Assembly (NCBI GenBank): GCA_018669475.1
Contig: JABHCC010000124.1
Span: 62,001 to 126,000 of the forward strand
Origin: Bacteroidota bacterium
Lineage (GTDB): Bacteria; Bacteroidota; Bacteroidia; Bacteroidales; UBA12481
DNA length: 64,000 nucleotides
Direction of reading: 5' to 3'
The notes beneath the pieces are model-generated. The model was not told where the DNA came from and made no database searches. It saw only the letters and a program-made list of their open reading frames with translations. This document shows positions 18,620 to 27,896 of this stretch, in pieces. A program made the position numbers and the translations under genes. Positions within the stretch are counted from its first letter, which is position 1. The number at the start of each line of letters is the position of its first letter.

Positions 18620-19365
18620 TAGCTCTCATTGGAGGAATTGGTCCGCTGGCGGGTCTCAACCTGGCTCGCATTATTACAGAGCAGGTAAAAGTTAATAGGG
18701 ATCAGGATCACCATCCATGGATTTTAATGAACCAGCCCGGTCTTATACCTGATCGAACTGAGTTCCTTCTGGGAAAAGTAGACATAAACCCGGGAGATGA
18801 AATTGCACGTCAAATCCTGATTTGTGAAAGGGCGGGTTGTACTATAGCCGGAATAGCATGTAATACGGCTCATGCTCCTTTAATCTTCGAACGCATCCGG
18901 GAGGTGTTAAAAGAAGAAAAAAGTATGATCAAACTAGTAAATGCTATTGATGAAATGGTGAAATATTCAGAAGAGAATCTGGTGCAGGGTGAAAAAATTG
19001 GGATTCTGAATACAACAGGAAGTTATATGAATAAGCTACATTCCGGCCCGCTGAGAAAGGCTGGATTTGAAATTGTGGATATTGGTTTGGAAAAGCAGAA
19101 GAAGTTAATCCACGAAGCAATTTACCATCCTGATTGGGGAATAAAGGTGCAAGCAAATCCGGCAAGTGATGAGACTTTGACGAGATTGCAGGATGCTATT
19201 AATTTTTACAGACAAAATGGTGCAGGTGCTGTTGTTCTGGCCTGTTCTGAGATTTCACTTGTGATTAATCAGATTGACTGTCAGGGTTTAAACCAAATAA
19301 AACCCATGAATATTCTGGCAAGATCTTTATTAGAATCATACCTTTCTGAGGACCAGACTTTATAA
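18616..19365 (+). CDS. Asp/Glu racemase superfamily protein
   Basis: This 249-residue protein begins IALIGGIGPLAGLNLAR and carries the two catalytic Cys motifs of the Asp/Glu/hydantoin racemase fold, ACNTAH (first half) and ACSEIS (second half), as in PLP-independent aspartate racemases. A GILNTTGSYMNK segment begins the second half. It is translationally coupled (4-bp overlap) to the S58 peptidase. Most likely it interconverts L- and D-aspartate or glutamate in the cytoplasm. The coupling to an exported peptidase is slightly odd because the two would work in different compartments. It is convergent with the giant gene, with 87 bp between them. Confidence 0.85.
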   Translation: MIALIGGIGPLAGLNLARIITEQVKVNRDQDHHPWILMNQPGLIPDRTEFLLGKVDINPGDEIARQILICERAGCTIAGIACNTAHAPLIFERIREVLKEEKSMIKLVNAIDEMVKYSEENLVQGEKIGILNTTGSYMNKLHSGPLRKAGFEIVDIGLEKQKKLIHEAIYHPDWGIKVQANPASDETLTRLQDAINFYRQNGAGAVVLACSEISLVINQIDCQGLNQIKPMNILARSLLESYLSEDQTL

Positions 19366-19452
19366 AGGAAAAGTTAGACTAATCTTTGTGCGAACTTAAT
19401 GATGATTATTGCACAGAGAGAAAGGATGTTCTGAAAGATATTGTTGTCCGTC

Positions 19453-22400
19453 TTATTCCTGCTCAGGTTTTCTATGATTTTGGCCTGTTTCTGATTGTGA
19501 AAGCTTTTGCATAACAGCCCATTTTGCTGCGGCAACTGTCTCCCTGTTGATTTTTTCGGTTATTCTTCCCTTCGCAAGGTCTTTTATAGCCAAATTGCCT
19601 TTTAGTAGTAATAATTGAGTGATCAGGTTATTGACCAAAGTCTCTTCACTATACCCTTCAGCCAGATATAAATTTTCAGTCAGTTTGAGAAACTCTTCAC
19701 CAAATTCAAGGTTGTTTGGTAAGGAGATAATCTGCTCGAATGTTTCACTATATGAAGACAATTCTGCATTCAAATGTGGAGTAAGCAGCAAAGGTGAAAA
19801 CTCTTTTTTGGGGTCCACAGGCTTGAAGCCGCGTAAGTTGGTCAAATCAACACTGGTTTCTTTCTGATCAATACGTACAAACTTTGCCTTTCGCATCTCC
19901 TCTAATTGGTAGAGATAAAAATTATATCTGAATACTTCGTTACTAATCACATTCTCTGGTAGAACATTTTTATAAGCCTGCCGGATGGACTCTCTGACAA
20001 TCTGTTTCTTTCGAGGAATTTCAGGTTTCTGTAACCTTACCTCCCGGATAAGCTTTACCAAATCCTGGGCAGCTGTCTGGGGACCAGAGATTTCCTTTCC
20101 TTTCTTGCCTAAATCAGTCGACAGAATACCTAATTGAATATTTCTTCCCTGCCCTTTGCCATTTTTTCCTCCTTTTAGGATTTGAATAAGGTCTTTTTTG
20201 ATTTTTACCTCGCCCTCTTCGGCAATAAATGGATTTCCGGCCGGAGTAGAGGCCAAAGCACCAAATACAGATGAGAAAAATGAGCGGTCCAGTTCAAATT
20301 GTACTTCATCATCATTGTCAGTACTTGCATTAACTGTGAACCTGTTCTTAATAATATCAAAACGAATATCCTTTACCTTGACAGTTTGCCCTGAATGCTT
20401 CCCTGATTTTGACTCGAAAATCTGGTTGATCAGTTTGTCCAGATCAATCTTGTCGATCATTTTGTATGATGATCCCAGGTAGTCTTTTCCGGTAGATGGG
20501 TCCGTAATCCAATTCAGAATATCATCAAGATAACTACCATGTCGGGATAATACATCCACGATATTTTTGTCTCCGGTATATCTGAGCAGGGTTCGTTGAA
20601 AATGCGGACTGTCCTGACTGGTTGCTTTTTCTTTTCTCTCTCCATGGGATTCGCGATACAGAATGAAATTCTCAGGATTGGCATATCTGCGGATACCTGC
20701 TTCATCTCTTGAAAAATTACTTGCAGTCAGCATAATGTCAATTTTGTAAGGCATACTTATGTCACAAAATCCGGATATCGTGCTTCGTGAGTTTAAATCT
20801 TCAATATTGCTGTCAGCTGAACTTTCAAAAAGTGTTGAATATTGCTTTATATATTCGGGATCAAAATCAGTTACACGGCTGAAGTCTCCCAATTCAGTAC
20901 CTATTCCATACAGGTTTCCTTTATCATCCGGAAAAACATGGAACATATCACCAGCAATCAGTTTAATTGATCTGATACCTTTAAGATCTTTTCTCATCCA
21001 TTTGAGCATCAAAGCGGCCAGCATTTCAGATTTTCCTACCCCACTATCACCACTTATCTGAACAACGAAAACAGTACCATCATCTTCTTCTACAGCAAAG
21101 AGGGATCCATGAACCGGCATACCCCCCATCTCTTTAACTTTCTCGTTGAGAAGAGTTAAGCGGGGTTTTTTAATATCACCAAAATAGTCCACCTTTCTTT
21201 TCAATGGAGTAAGGAGAGTTTTAATTTTTCCTCTTGGGCCATCTAAATCGAAAAACCCGATTCTTGGGTAGGAGATAACTTTCTCAGGTGCCCCGTAGAA
21301 CACAATAATATCTGGGACAAATTCTTTTATCTCATTAAGGGTAAAAGTTTGTGTACCAAGTAATCTGTAGTTATCTGTTAAGTATTTCAGGTATGATTTC
21401 TGAAAGATATACAGCTCCTTCACCAGTCCCTGGTCGAATAGCTTGCAGCGATAATCTTCAGCATCCAGATTGCCAACAAAACGATTCATCCGATCACCAA
21501 AAAAGACAGCCGTAGGACGAGTTTTCATTTGTTTAATAAAGTCCTGATTGCTGTCTGAAGATTCTGTGTCAGTACTTTGTAAATCTTCTTCGACCCGGTC
21601 AATTTTGTGAAATGGGAACTCCCTTTTCTTGGCATCTGTAGCAATTCTGGTATGAGTCTGAACATCCTTTTCTCCAACAATAACCCCGCATTTCTGCAGT
21701 AAATCATTTATCCATCCTAAAGTTGAGTAGCGTTTATCTTTAGTAATATCATTGTCCATAGTGAATCCAGTATGAAGGGTATAGCCATGCTGGATCATTT
21801 CATTATTTGCTGAATTTTGACGGCTAAAACGATGTTCCAGCAAAAGCAACAGAATGTGATTATACTCTGTATATCTTGTGGTTGACCTGGTCTTGTTCAT
21901 GGCCTGAGTAAGAAAGAGAATAACTGAGCGCACTTCTTTTCTGAGCTTATCTGCAGAGATCTTTCTGGTTTTCTGAGCTTCAACTCCCGACCAGATATTA
22001 CTTAATGTGTAATCTATGGATGACAGGAGAAATTCACCGGCAATAAGGCGTGCCTCACCTTCATTGCATTCGTGTAATTTGCCCTGTAACTCATTAATCA
22101 TTTTGTTCCATTCTCCGCTGAAAAAGCTTGTGCTTGTAATTAGATAGGCGTTAAGCAAACATCCGGCAGGGGAATGAGGAGCTTGAATATTTGAGGTCAG
22201 CAATACTTCTGAACTACGTATAATCGCTTCGCTTTGATCACCTGGAAACCTTTCTTTCTGTGGTTTTAGCAATCTTACTGCAGAAACAAGCTGATGATCC
22301 AGATCAATAGAGCTTTCTGTAATTCCGGTGTTTTCAATAAATATCTCTAAGCCACTCAGGAATAATTCTTCGAGGGTTGGATCTTCGCCGTCTTGTTCAA

Positions 22401-25400
22401 ATGGCAGGTTAAAATGGAGGAGTAACTCCCGGATGAATTTTTTGAGAATCTGATTGTATCCTTCCAGTTTAGCCAGATCACCAGCCCTGTCATCCTCATT
22501 TACCCTTAGTGCCAATAATTTAACTTTTGCATCACTGAATAGAGTTCTTTCTAAGGCAATAAGAATCTCTTTCATGACCAGTAACTCATTTGGGCCATCT
22601 AAAATGTGATCATCCGGCAGGAAATTAAGCTTGGAACTAATATACTTCAGGATAGTGGATTTTCCGTAATAGGCAATAACCTCATGTATATCCCAGTCAC
22701 TAATGGCAGGTATACTTTTGTATATCTGGGGTAGAAGGTTTTCATATACCTTGGTGAAGGCCTGGCTGCGGATAAATGAAATCAAATCAGGACATTGGCC
22801 TACATTGTCATAAAACTCCAGTACTGAGTTTTCAGATGTCGCAATTGTATTGATATTAACTCCTGAATGCTTGGGCGACGGCAAATACAAACTTTTAATA
22901 TCGCGAATAAGCAAACTTGATTTCACTGATTTTGCCTGATCAGACAAACTGCCAAATTCAGAGATAATATCACTTATATTACTACTGATAGGTTTCCCTT
23001 CAATATAATTTTTCCACTGCCGGATAAAAATAGAGAAAGCTTGAGCTACCTCTGCACGGAAGAATTCATAAGCCTCGTTGGTGCCATCCAAATAGTCACC
23101 GAGAGAGAATCTTACGAAACCTGCGGGGTAGGGTAATACAGCTAATCCTCTTTCCTGAGCGAGTTTCAGGCAGTATGGCTCCAGCTTGACAAATTTGTCA
23201 GGGTCAAGAAATTGCAGGTTAAAAAGATATGATCCGTCTGATTCAAGAATATCAATCTCATCATGCGTACCTGTTTCTTTAATGATTTTTTTTGCTTCTT
23301 CACGTGCAATTTCAAAGCGAGTGCCCGACTCTTTGCGGAATTCCTTGTTCACCCTAAAACCATTTAGCTTTCTGACTAGTTGTTCTTTATAATATGAAAA
23401 GAAAGGCTCATCCTTGTATTTGAAGTCATCGGGTAATTCAAGAACATCAAGCTGATCAAGTGATTTTAGTTCATCAAGCAAGAAGAGATGAAGCGGACTT
23501 CCTTCGAATAATGATAATCTGCCGTACCTGCCGGATTTTCCAAATATTTTATCTGGCACATTTGCAGCAGTCTCGGTTTTGATATATGCAATGAGCTTTT
23601 CTTTGATTTTGTATCTGGATGCATCCTTTGGCAGGTTTTCATCCATCCTTACCTTAATGCGTTTGGCCAGCTGAGCCACCTCTAAGGTGTTGACAAGTAA
23701 GAATAAGGAGTTTGTGTTGGCCCGGTCTATTGAGAACAGTTTTCGAGCAAAATCCACTACGTCTTTTCGTGCAGGAGTGGCAGCAAGTGAACCAAGACGA
23801 TCACCGGTTGCACCCAGGTTCTTTGTTGTAGAGAGGGAAGTAACCATGCTAATAGTGGGGTAAGTGCCAAAATTATTCATGATATATCTTGAAATAGTCC
23901 TCCATTTCGGTTCTTCAGGATCATCTACTTTCACGGCATCATTATAGGCCTCATCCAGGAAGAGTGTAATTTTTGTTTTGTTGAGGAATTTTAGAAAGCG
24001 AATCATTGCCTGATTATTGAAATCAGAGTATCCTGTTGGATTTGCAGGATCGTTGATGACGAAAGTGGCGTTTTCACAAAATCTATCCCAAAGGGTGCCA
24101 GTGTCATCGAAGAGATGAAATGTATCACGAATACGCTCCAACTTCAGCTGCAGGCGTTCGAAGTCGACTCTGCCATTTTCAAAAAGTTCAATATTTATAT
24201 CAAAGGGGTTGATGTCAAATCGATCTGGTGGAAAGAGATCCCGATATTCCCATGAAGCCTCTTCAACAAAATAGATATATGGATTGGGCTGGCGATTCTC
24301 CCAGAAAAGAAGATCCCTGATGATCATCTGAACATCGTCAGATACGGATGATTTGTCAAGAGTGGATAATTTCGAGACAAAATCCTGAATAATAGCCTGG
24401 TCTTCAGGTGATTTAAGTTCATATTTTTCTTTAATTCCGAGATCAATAATCAGATTCTTAAATCTCCCCTTGTTATCAGCCGTATTTTCTACTTTGGTCA
24501 GGTATTCTTTGTACTTCTCAAGAAAGAGATTGATGCCAAAGTTTTTGTGAAAATGGTTGTGGAGAGTTCGTTGATAGGCATCAGGTAGTACATCTAAAAT
24601 TACAGCAGAGTTGTGAACGATATCCTGGTCAACTGTTTTTAATTTGCGCTGCAAAAGAAATTCGCCGAAAGTTTTTATTTGTGTACGTCCACCTCCCTCC
24701 AGAATGGTCGAAATTTCTAATTTTGGATTACCTGAATAGAAATAGTCTCTGGTTCTTTCTTCGAATTCCTTTACTAATTCCCGGTTCAGTTTTCTCTGTT
24801 CAGAAGGGGTTTTTACTCTGATAATGAGTTGGATAAATTGTTGTAATTTCGACAGGGTATAAATGTCTTTTATTACCTGCCGAGCAAATTCGTCAAATTT
24901 GAACAACATGATATCCTGGTCGGGCTGATCAGGTTTTGCAAGTTGTTCTTCTCTGATTTGCTTCATTTCCCTCTCATACTCACTTATCTGTATGCCGATT
25001 TTATTGATGAATTTTCGCAGATTATCTTCGTTTACCTTATCAAGAATTAGCCGGAGGTTCATCTGGGTATTGGCCGGGGCACCAAGCTTCTTCGTGTGTA
25101 TCTTATTAAGAGTATTGATTATGCCATTGTGAAAGGCAAATACCAAACATGTATTTGTTGCTTTTGACTCGGCTGAGTCATCCAGAAATATTGTTCGGTT
25201 CAGAAAGGGAAGAAAATCATGGCGACCCAGAATATTTTCGCGAAGAGCTGATACTCTGACAGCGAATAGTGAAACAGGATCTTGTTTCATTGAATTTATC
25301 AGTGAGTCAGCATTTTCATAGGTGATCTCCTGAATAATATCTCCCGTAAACACCTCTTCACGCAGCAATTTCACAGCGGTTTCAGCTGTGCCTGAAACTA

Positions 25401-26064
25401 AAGTCCTGATCAGGCCATTCAGACCTTTGAAATTTACCGACGATTCAGTGCGACTAAGAAAAAATGCTTTTTCAGCGGCTGAGGTGTAGTGAGTTGACTG
25501 TACCACCATCTGATCGAGGAGGTCAAGCATATAATTCCACTGGGCTTCTTCAACATTGTCGTTTATTCCGATTAGATCTCTGAACTTTCTTAGTACTCTC
25601 ACCTCATCGCCAATCATCACTTTATACAGGAAATCGATTGTTTTCTGTGTTACTGGTGGTGTACCTACAGAGAAATCATGCAGACGGAGGATATTAGTCA
25701 AACGATTCCTATCCTTCTCATCTACCAATTCATGATCTATTGCATATCTGAGATTTGTTTTGAATGCATTTCTCCTTGCTGAATACCGAAAAGCCTTTGA
25801 GTCTTCAGTTGGAGCCAACATCAGGTTAGTTTCAGTATAACCTGGCAGACTTTCTTTTAGTTCAAGTACATATCGGTTAATCTCTGCCGACTGAATATGT
25901 GGGTCTAATTGTTCCTCGTAAGATACTCTGACAAAGGATCGTAATGTTTCCATCACATGTTCTGGCAGAAAGTTCTCAGCTCTTTCTCCTAGTGAGGCAT
26001 AGAGGTTAATAAAATCTCTGGCTTCTTCGTTCAATATAGCTTTTGGAGATCCGGATAAACGCAT
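19453..26064 (-). CDS. Giant fusion: PLP fold-type I aminotransferase domain plus HPr-kinase/PEPCK-like P-loop domain, 2203 aa
   Basis: One uninterrupted 2203-codon frame. Residues ~550-1000 hold a class I/II aminotransferase domain: NDPANPTGY at 671-679, LFLDEAY with PLP-ring Asp704 and Tyr707, Schiff-base Lys748 in STTKNLGATGDRLG, and carboxylate-binding-type Arg985 in VRFSLG. An aminotransferase N-terminal-like DFSVGTPPV lies far upstream at 130-138. Residues ~1000-1560 look helical and are unrecognised. Residues ~1560-1800 resemble the HPr kinase/phosphorylase C-domain: His1652 in PVHGSLFAV, P-loop GDSGVGKSE (1672-1680, Lys1678) and IAGDM where HPrK has ADD. The C-terminus is again unrecognised and charged. 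There is no signal peptide or membrane helix, so it is cytoplasmic. The coupled chemistry is unknown; a phospho-substrate used by the PLP site is one idea only. It stands alone, with a -7 box at 26089-26082. Confidence 0.85.
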   Translation of the reverse strand: MRLSGSPKAILNEEARDFINLYASLGERAENFLPEHVMETLRSFVRVSYEEQLDPHIQSAEINRYVLELKESLPGYTETNLMLAPTEDSKAFRYSARRNAFKTNLRYAIDHELVDEKDRNRLTNILRLHDFSVGTPPVTQKTIDFLYKVMIGDEVRVLRKFRDLIGINDNVEEAQWNYMLDLLDQMVVQSTHYTSAAEKAFFLSRTESSVNFKGLNGLIRTLVSGTAETAVKLLREEVFTGDIIQEITYENADSLINSMKQDPVSLFAVRVSALRENILGRHDFLPFLNRTIFLDDSAESKATNTCLVFAFHNGIINTLNKIHTKKLGAPANTQMNLRLILDKVNEDNLRKFINKIGIQISEYEREMKQIREEQLAKPDQPDQDIMLFKFDEFARQVIKDIYTLSKLQQFIQLIIRVKTPSEQRKLNRELVKEFEERTRDYFYSGNPKLEISTILEGGGRTQIKTFGEFLLQRKLKTVDQDIVHNSAVILDVLPDAYQRTLHNHFHKNFGINLFLEKYKEYLTKVENTADNKGRFKNLIIDLGIKEKYELKSPEDQAIIQDFVSKLSTLDKSSVSDDVQMIIRDLLFWENRQPNPYIYFVEEASWEYRDLFPPDRFDINPFDINIELFENGRVDFERLQLKLERIRDTFHLFDDTGTLWDRFCENATFVINDPANPTGYSDFNNQAMIRFLKFLNKTKITLFLDEAYNDAVKVDDPEEPKWRTISRYIMNNFGTYPTISMVTSLSTTKNLGATGDRLGSLAATPARKDVVDFARKLFSIDRANTNSLFLLVNTLEVAQLAKRIKVRMDENLPKDASRYKIKEKLIAYIKTETAANVPDKIFGKSGRYGRLSLFEGSPLHLFLLDELKSLDQLDVLELPDDFKYKDEPFFSYYKEQLVRKLNGFRVNKEFRKESGTRFEIAREEAKKIIKETGTHDEIDILESDGSYLFNLQFLDPDKFVKLEPYCLKLAQERGLAVLPYPAGFVRFSLGDYLDGTNEAYEFFRAEVAQAFSIFIRQWKNYIEGKPISSNISDIISEFGSLSDQAKSVKSSLLIRDIKSLYLPSPKHSGVNINTIATSENSVLEFYDNVGQCPDLISFIRSQAFTKVYENLLPQIYKSIPAISDWDIHEVIAYYGKSTILKYISSKLNFLPDDHILDGPNELLVMKEILIALERTLFSDAKVKLLALRVNEDDRAGDLAKLEGYNQILKKFIRELLLHFNLPFEQDGEDPTLEELFLSGLEIFIENTGITESSIDLDHQLVSAVRLLKPQKERFPGDQSEAIIRSSEVLLTSNIQAPHSPAGCLLNAYLITSTSFFSGEWNKMINELQGKLHECNEGEARLIAGEFLLSSIDYTLSNIWSGVEAQKTRKISADKLRKEVRSVILFLTQAMNKTRSTTRYTEYNHILLLLLEHRFSRQNSANNEMIQHGYTLHTGFTMDNDITKDKRYSTLGWINDLLQKCGVIVGEKDVQTHTRIATDAKKREFPFHKIDRVEEDLQSTDTESSDSNQDFIKQMKTRPTAVFFGDRMNRFVGNLDAEDYRCKLFDQGLVKELYIFQKSYLKYLTDNYRLLGTQTFTLNEIKEFVPDIIVFYGAPEKVISYPRIGFFDLDGPRGKIKTLLTPLKRKVDYFGDIKKPRLTLLNEKVKEMGGMPVHGSLFAVEEDDGTVFVVQISGDSGVGKSEMLAALMLKWMRKDLKGIRSIKLIAGDMFHVFPDDKGNLYGIGTELGDFSRVTDFDPEYIKQYSTLFESSADSNIEDLNSRSTISGFCDISMPYKIDIMLTASNFSRDEAGIRRYANPENFILYRESHGERKEKATSQDSPHFQRTLLRYTGDKNIVDVLSRHGSYLDDILNWITDPSTGKDYLGSSYKMIDKIDLDKLINQIFESKSGKHSGQTVKVKDIRFDIIKNRFTVNASTDNDDEVQFELDRSFFSSVFGALASTPAGNPFIAEEGEVKIKKDLIQILKGGKNGKGQGRNIQLGILSTDLGKKGKEISGPQTAAQDLVKLIREVRLQKPEIPRKKQIVRESIRQAYKNVLPENVISNEVFRYNFYLYQLEEMRKAKFVRIDQKETSVDLTNLRGFKPVDPKKEFSPLLLTPHLNAELSSYSETFEQIISLPNNLEFGEEFLKLTENLYLAEGYSEETLVNNLITQLLLLKGNLAIKDLAKGRITEKINRETVAAAKWAVMQKLSQSETGQNHRKPEQE

Positions 26065-26081
26065 AATAATTCAATTTTGCA

Positions 26082-26089
26082 CAAATCTA
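26082..26089 (-). promoter_or_regulatory. Putative -7 box of the giant fusion gene
   Basis: The minus strand reads TAGATTTG, a full match to the Bacteroidetes TAnnTTTG -7 consensus, 18 bp before the ATG. A clear TTTG -33 element at the usual spacing is not seen. The leader would be very short. Confidence 0.4.
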
Positions 26090-26272
26090 GATCAAAACAA
26101 AGAAGAAATTATTCAGATAATTGAGGTTTTTCAATTATTGTCACTGGCGAAAGTGTAAATTAGCTAAAAACGATTATGAAATAGTGAAAAAATAGACTAA
26201 CTTCGATAATGAAAAAGTGAAAAGAGTAAAATGGAGAATGATTTGTAAAGCTCTTTTTTTTCTTTTCTTGCT

Positions 26273-26300
26273 GAAGACTGAAAACTGAAGACTGATAACT
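26273..26300. repeat. Heptanucleotide tandem array (4 units)
   Basis: Units are GAAGACT, GAAAACT, GAAGACT and GATAACT, head to tail, ending 8 bp before the ATPase start codon. See the other 7-bp arrays at 43114, 43234, 45511 and 61464. Confidence 0.8.
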
Positions 26301-26308
26301 TGATTAAA

Positions 26309-27505
26309 ATGCATTTTCTGAAAAAAATATCATCCCATCTTCTTAAATCCACTTCTTTAGATAATAAGAGATTCTTATTTGACAAGATCACGATGAGTAG
26401 CAGAATTGTTGGAATAGTTGGTGGTCGTGGTGTAGGTAAAACAACTTTGCTCCTTCAGTTGATGAAAACACGATTGGGGAAGAATGACAGAGGGCTTTAC
26501 CTCTCTCTTGACGATTCGTATTTTGCTTCGCACTCACTTCTGGATACAGCACAAAAATCTGTACAAGGTGGTATTACACATTTATTTATTGACGAGTTGC
26601 ACAAATATCCTGATGGTCTTAATGATATTCAGGTGATAGAAAGAGAAATGCCTGATTTGTCTGTTGTTTTCGCCGCTTCATCATTAGGTGATCATGACAG
26701 TATTTTTTACGAGTTGTCACGTATTGCTGATCTTCATTTTTTACCTGGTCTTTCTTTCAGGGAGTATTTGGCCTTCAGACATCAGCATTATTTTCCAATC
26801 ATCCCGTTTAATGAACTTGTTGAGTACAACAGAATACCTGGAGATAAAGTGTTGAATCGCATAAGACCGTTACAATATTTTGATGATTATTTACGACTGG
26901 GATATTATCCGGCAGGGTATGAAGGGGAAATGGATTCTGTAGTTTGGATTAAAGAACTGCTGGCCCGTATTTTGGAAGGTGATTTTACTGCTGTTCATCA
27001 CATTGATTATGAGTCTATCCTAAAGATCAAACGTATTTTAATGATTCTGGCGGAGAATGGGCCGCTAAAACCAAATATTGAAAAACTGGCTGATCAGGTT
27101 GGTACTACACGCGACAGCTTACTCAAATTTTTGAAATACATGCATAAGGCGGGCTTAATAGGGTGGCTTACCGGGGGACAGGAGGATATCAACTATGTCA
27201 ATAAACCAGATCGTCTGTGTTTAAATCATCCCAACCTTATCAGGGCCTTGTATGGTGATAATGCAGAGAGCTCAAATATTTATGAGAGCTTTTTATTGAA
27301 TCAGCTAAGAGTATCTCATCAGGTAAATTTGACAATAGAGGGTGATTTTCTTATTGATCAGGAATATGTTTTCGAACTCCCATGGAGTAATGCAAAGCGA
27401 AAAAGAAAATCTGAAGGCAGCATCCTTAAATATGAGATCAGTCCAGGGGCAGAGAAGAGGGACACCAATAAACTGCCATTGTGGATGATCGGATTCCTAT
27501 ATTAA
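26309..27505 (+). CDS. AAA_14/DUF4143-type ATPase
   Basis: From the ATG at 26309 the protein has 398 residues. It has Walker A GGRGVGKTT near residue 40, Walker B HLFIDELHKYP, a sensor-like VVFAASSLGD, the LSFREYL motif typical of this family and a winged-helix-like middle part (IEKLADQVGTTRDSLLKFLKYMHKAGLI). It ends with KLPLWMIGFLY, the usual end of family members. The nuclease-like DUF4143 part is reduced: the usual D-(D/E)xK residues are not obvious, although EFELPWSNAKRKRK and LKYEIS lie there. Function in the family is unclear. An in-frame TTG at 26300 lies inside a repeat and is unlikely to be the start. Confidence 0.82.
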   Translation: MHFLKKISSHLLKSTSLDNKRFLFDKITMSSRIVGIVGGRGVGKTTLLLQLMKTRLGKNDRGLYLSLDDSYFASHSLLDTAQKSVQGGITHLFIDELHKYPDGLNDIQVIEREMPDLSVVFAASSLGDHDSIFYELSRIADLHFLPGLSFREYLAFRHQHYFPIIPFNELVEYNRIPGDKVLNRIRPLQYFDDYLRLGYYPAGYEGEMDSVVWIKELLARILEGDFTAVHHIDYESILKIKRILMILAENGPLKPNIEKLADQVGTTRDSLLKFLKYMHKAGLIGWLTGGQEDINYVNKPDRLCLNHPNLIRALYGDNAESSNIYESFLLNQLRVSHQVNLTIEGDFLIDQEYVFELPWSNAKRKRKSEGSILKYEISPGAEKRDTNKLPLWMIGFLY

Positions 27506-27540
27506 CTGAACTGTCGCTGACTGCTTTGATGTGATTGTAG

Positions 27541-27778
27541 AATGAACCGACTGAGTCTGCCATTCAACGCTTGTTGCCTGAAGTGCTTGAAAAGACAGAT
27601 GTTCTCATGAATAATTACAAAACAGCAATTGAGTTTTTGAAGTCAAGGGGATAGAAGGTAATTATTCCCTCTTATAACACGCACTTTTCAGTATGCTTTT
27701 CTACTCAGATTTGTTCGAAAACAGGAAAAGATCGATGAGTTTGTGAAAATATGTAGTAATTTTAGCAATACAGCCTAG
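27541..27778 (+). pseudogene. Two short coding-like remnants
   Basis: Between the ATPase and the lipoprotein, frame 27541-27654 reads as NEPTESAIQRLLPE then VLEKTDVLMNN and ends SRG-stop. Frame 27662-27778 reads LFPLITRTFQ then RFVRKQEKIDEF and ends NTA-stop. Both have protein-like composition but no start codon or RBS in place, and the frames differ. They look like pieces of a decayed gene. I recognise neither. The rest of the 390-bp gap holds nothing else that I can see. Confidence 0.35.
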
Positions 27779-27896
27779 CTTGATTCAGTGTCCAACTTAT
27801 TGTAGCAGATCCATGTGTTCGGTTCTCGATATTTAGAATTATGAAGTGAATAACGAATATCGAACACCTATAGAAGAATAATGAATTAAAATCAAC

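Noticed and set aside
19388-19430. TCTTTGTGC ... GCACAGAGA inverted repeat between the racemase and giant genes, considered as a terminator
   Set aside because: The loop is about 19 nt, one pair is G-U and there is no clear T-run.
19453-26064. Possibility that the giant frame is an assembly chimera of two genes
   Set aside because: The frame is continuous for 2203 codons, style and composition are uniform, and the stretch between the domains keeps coding character; still worth confirming by read coverage.
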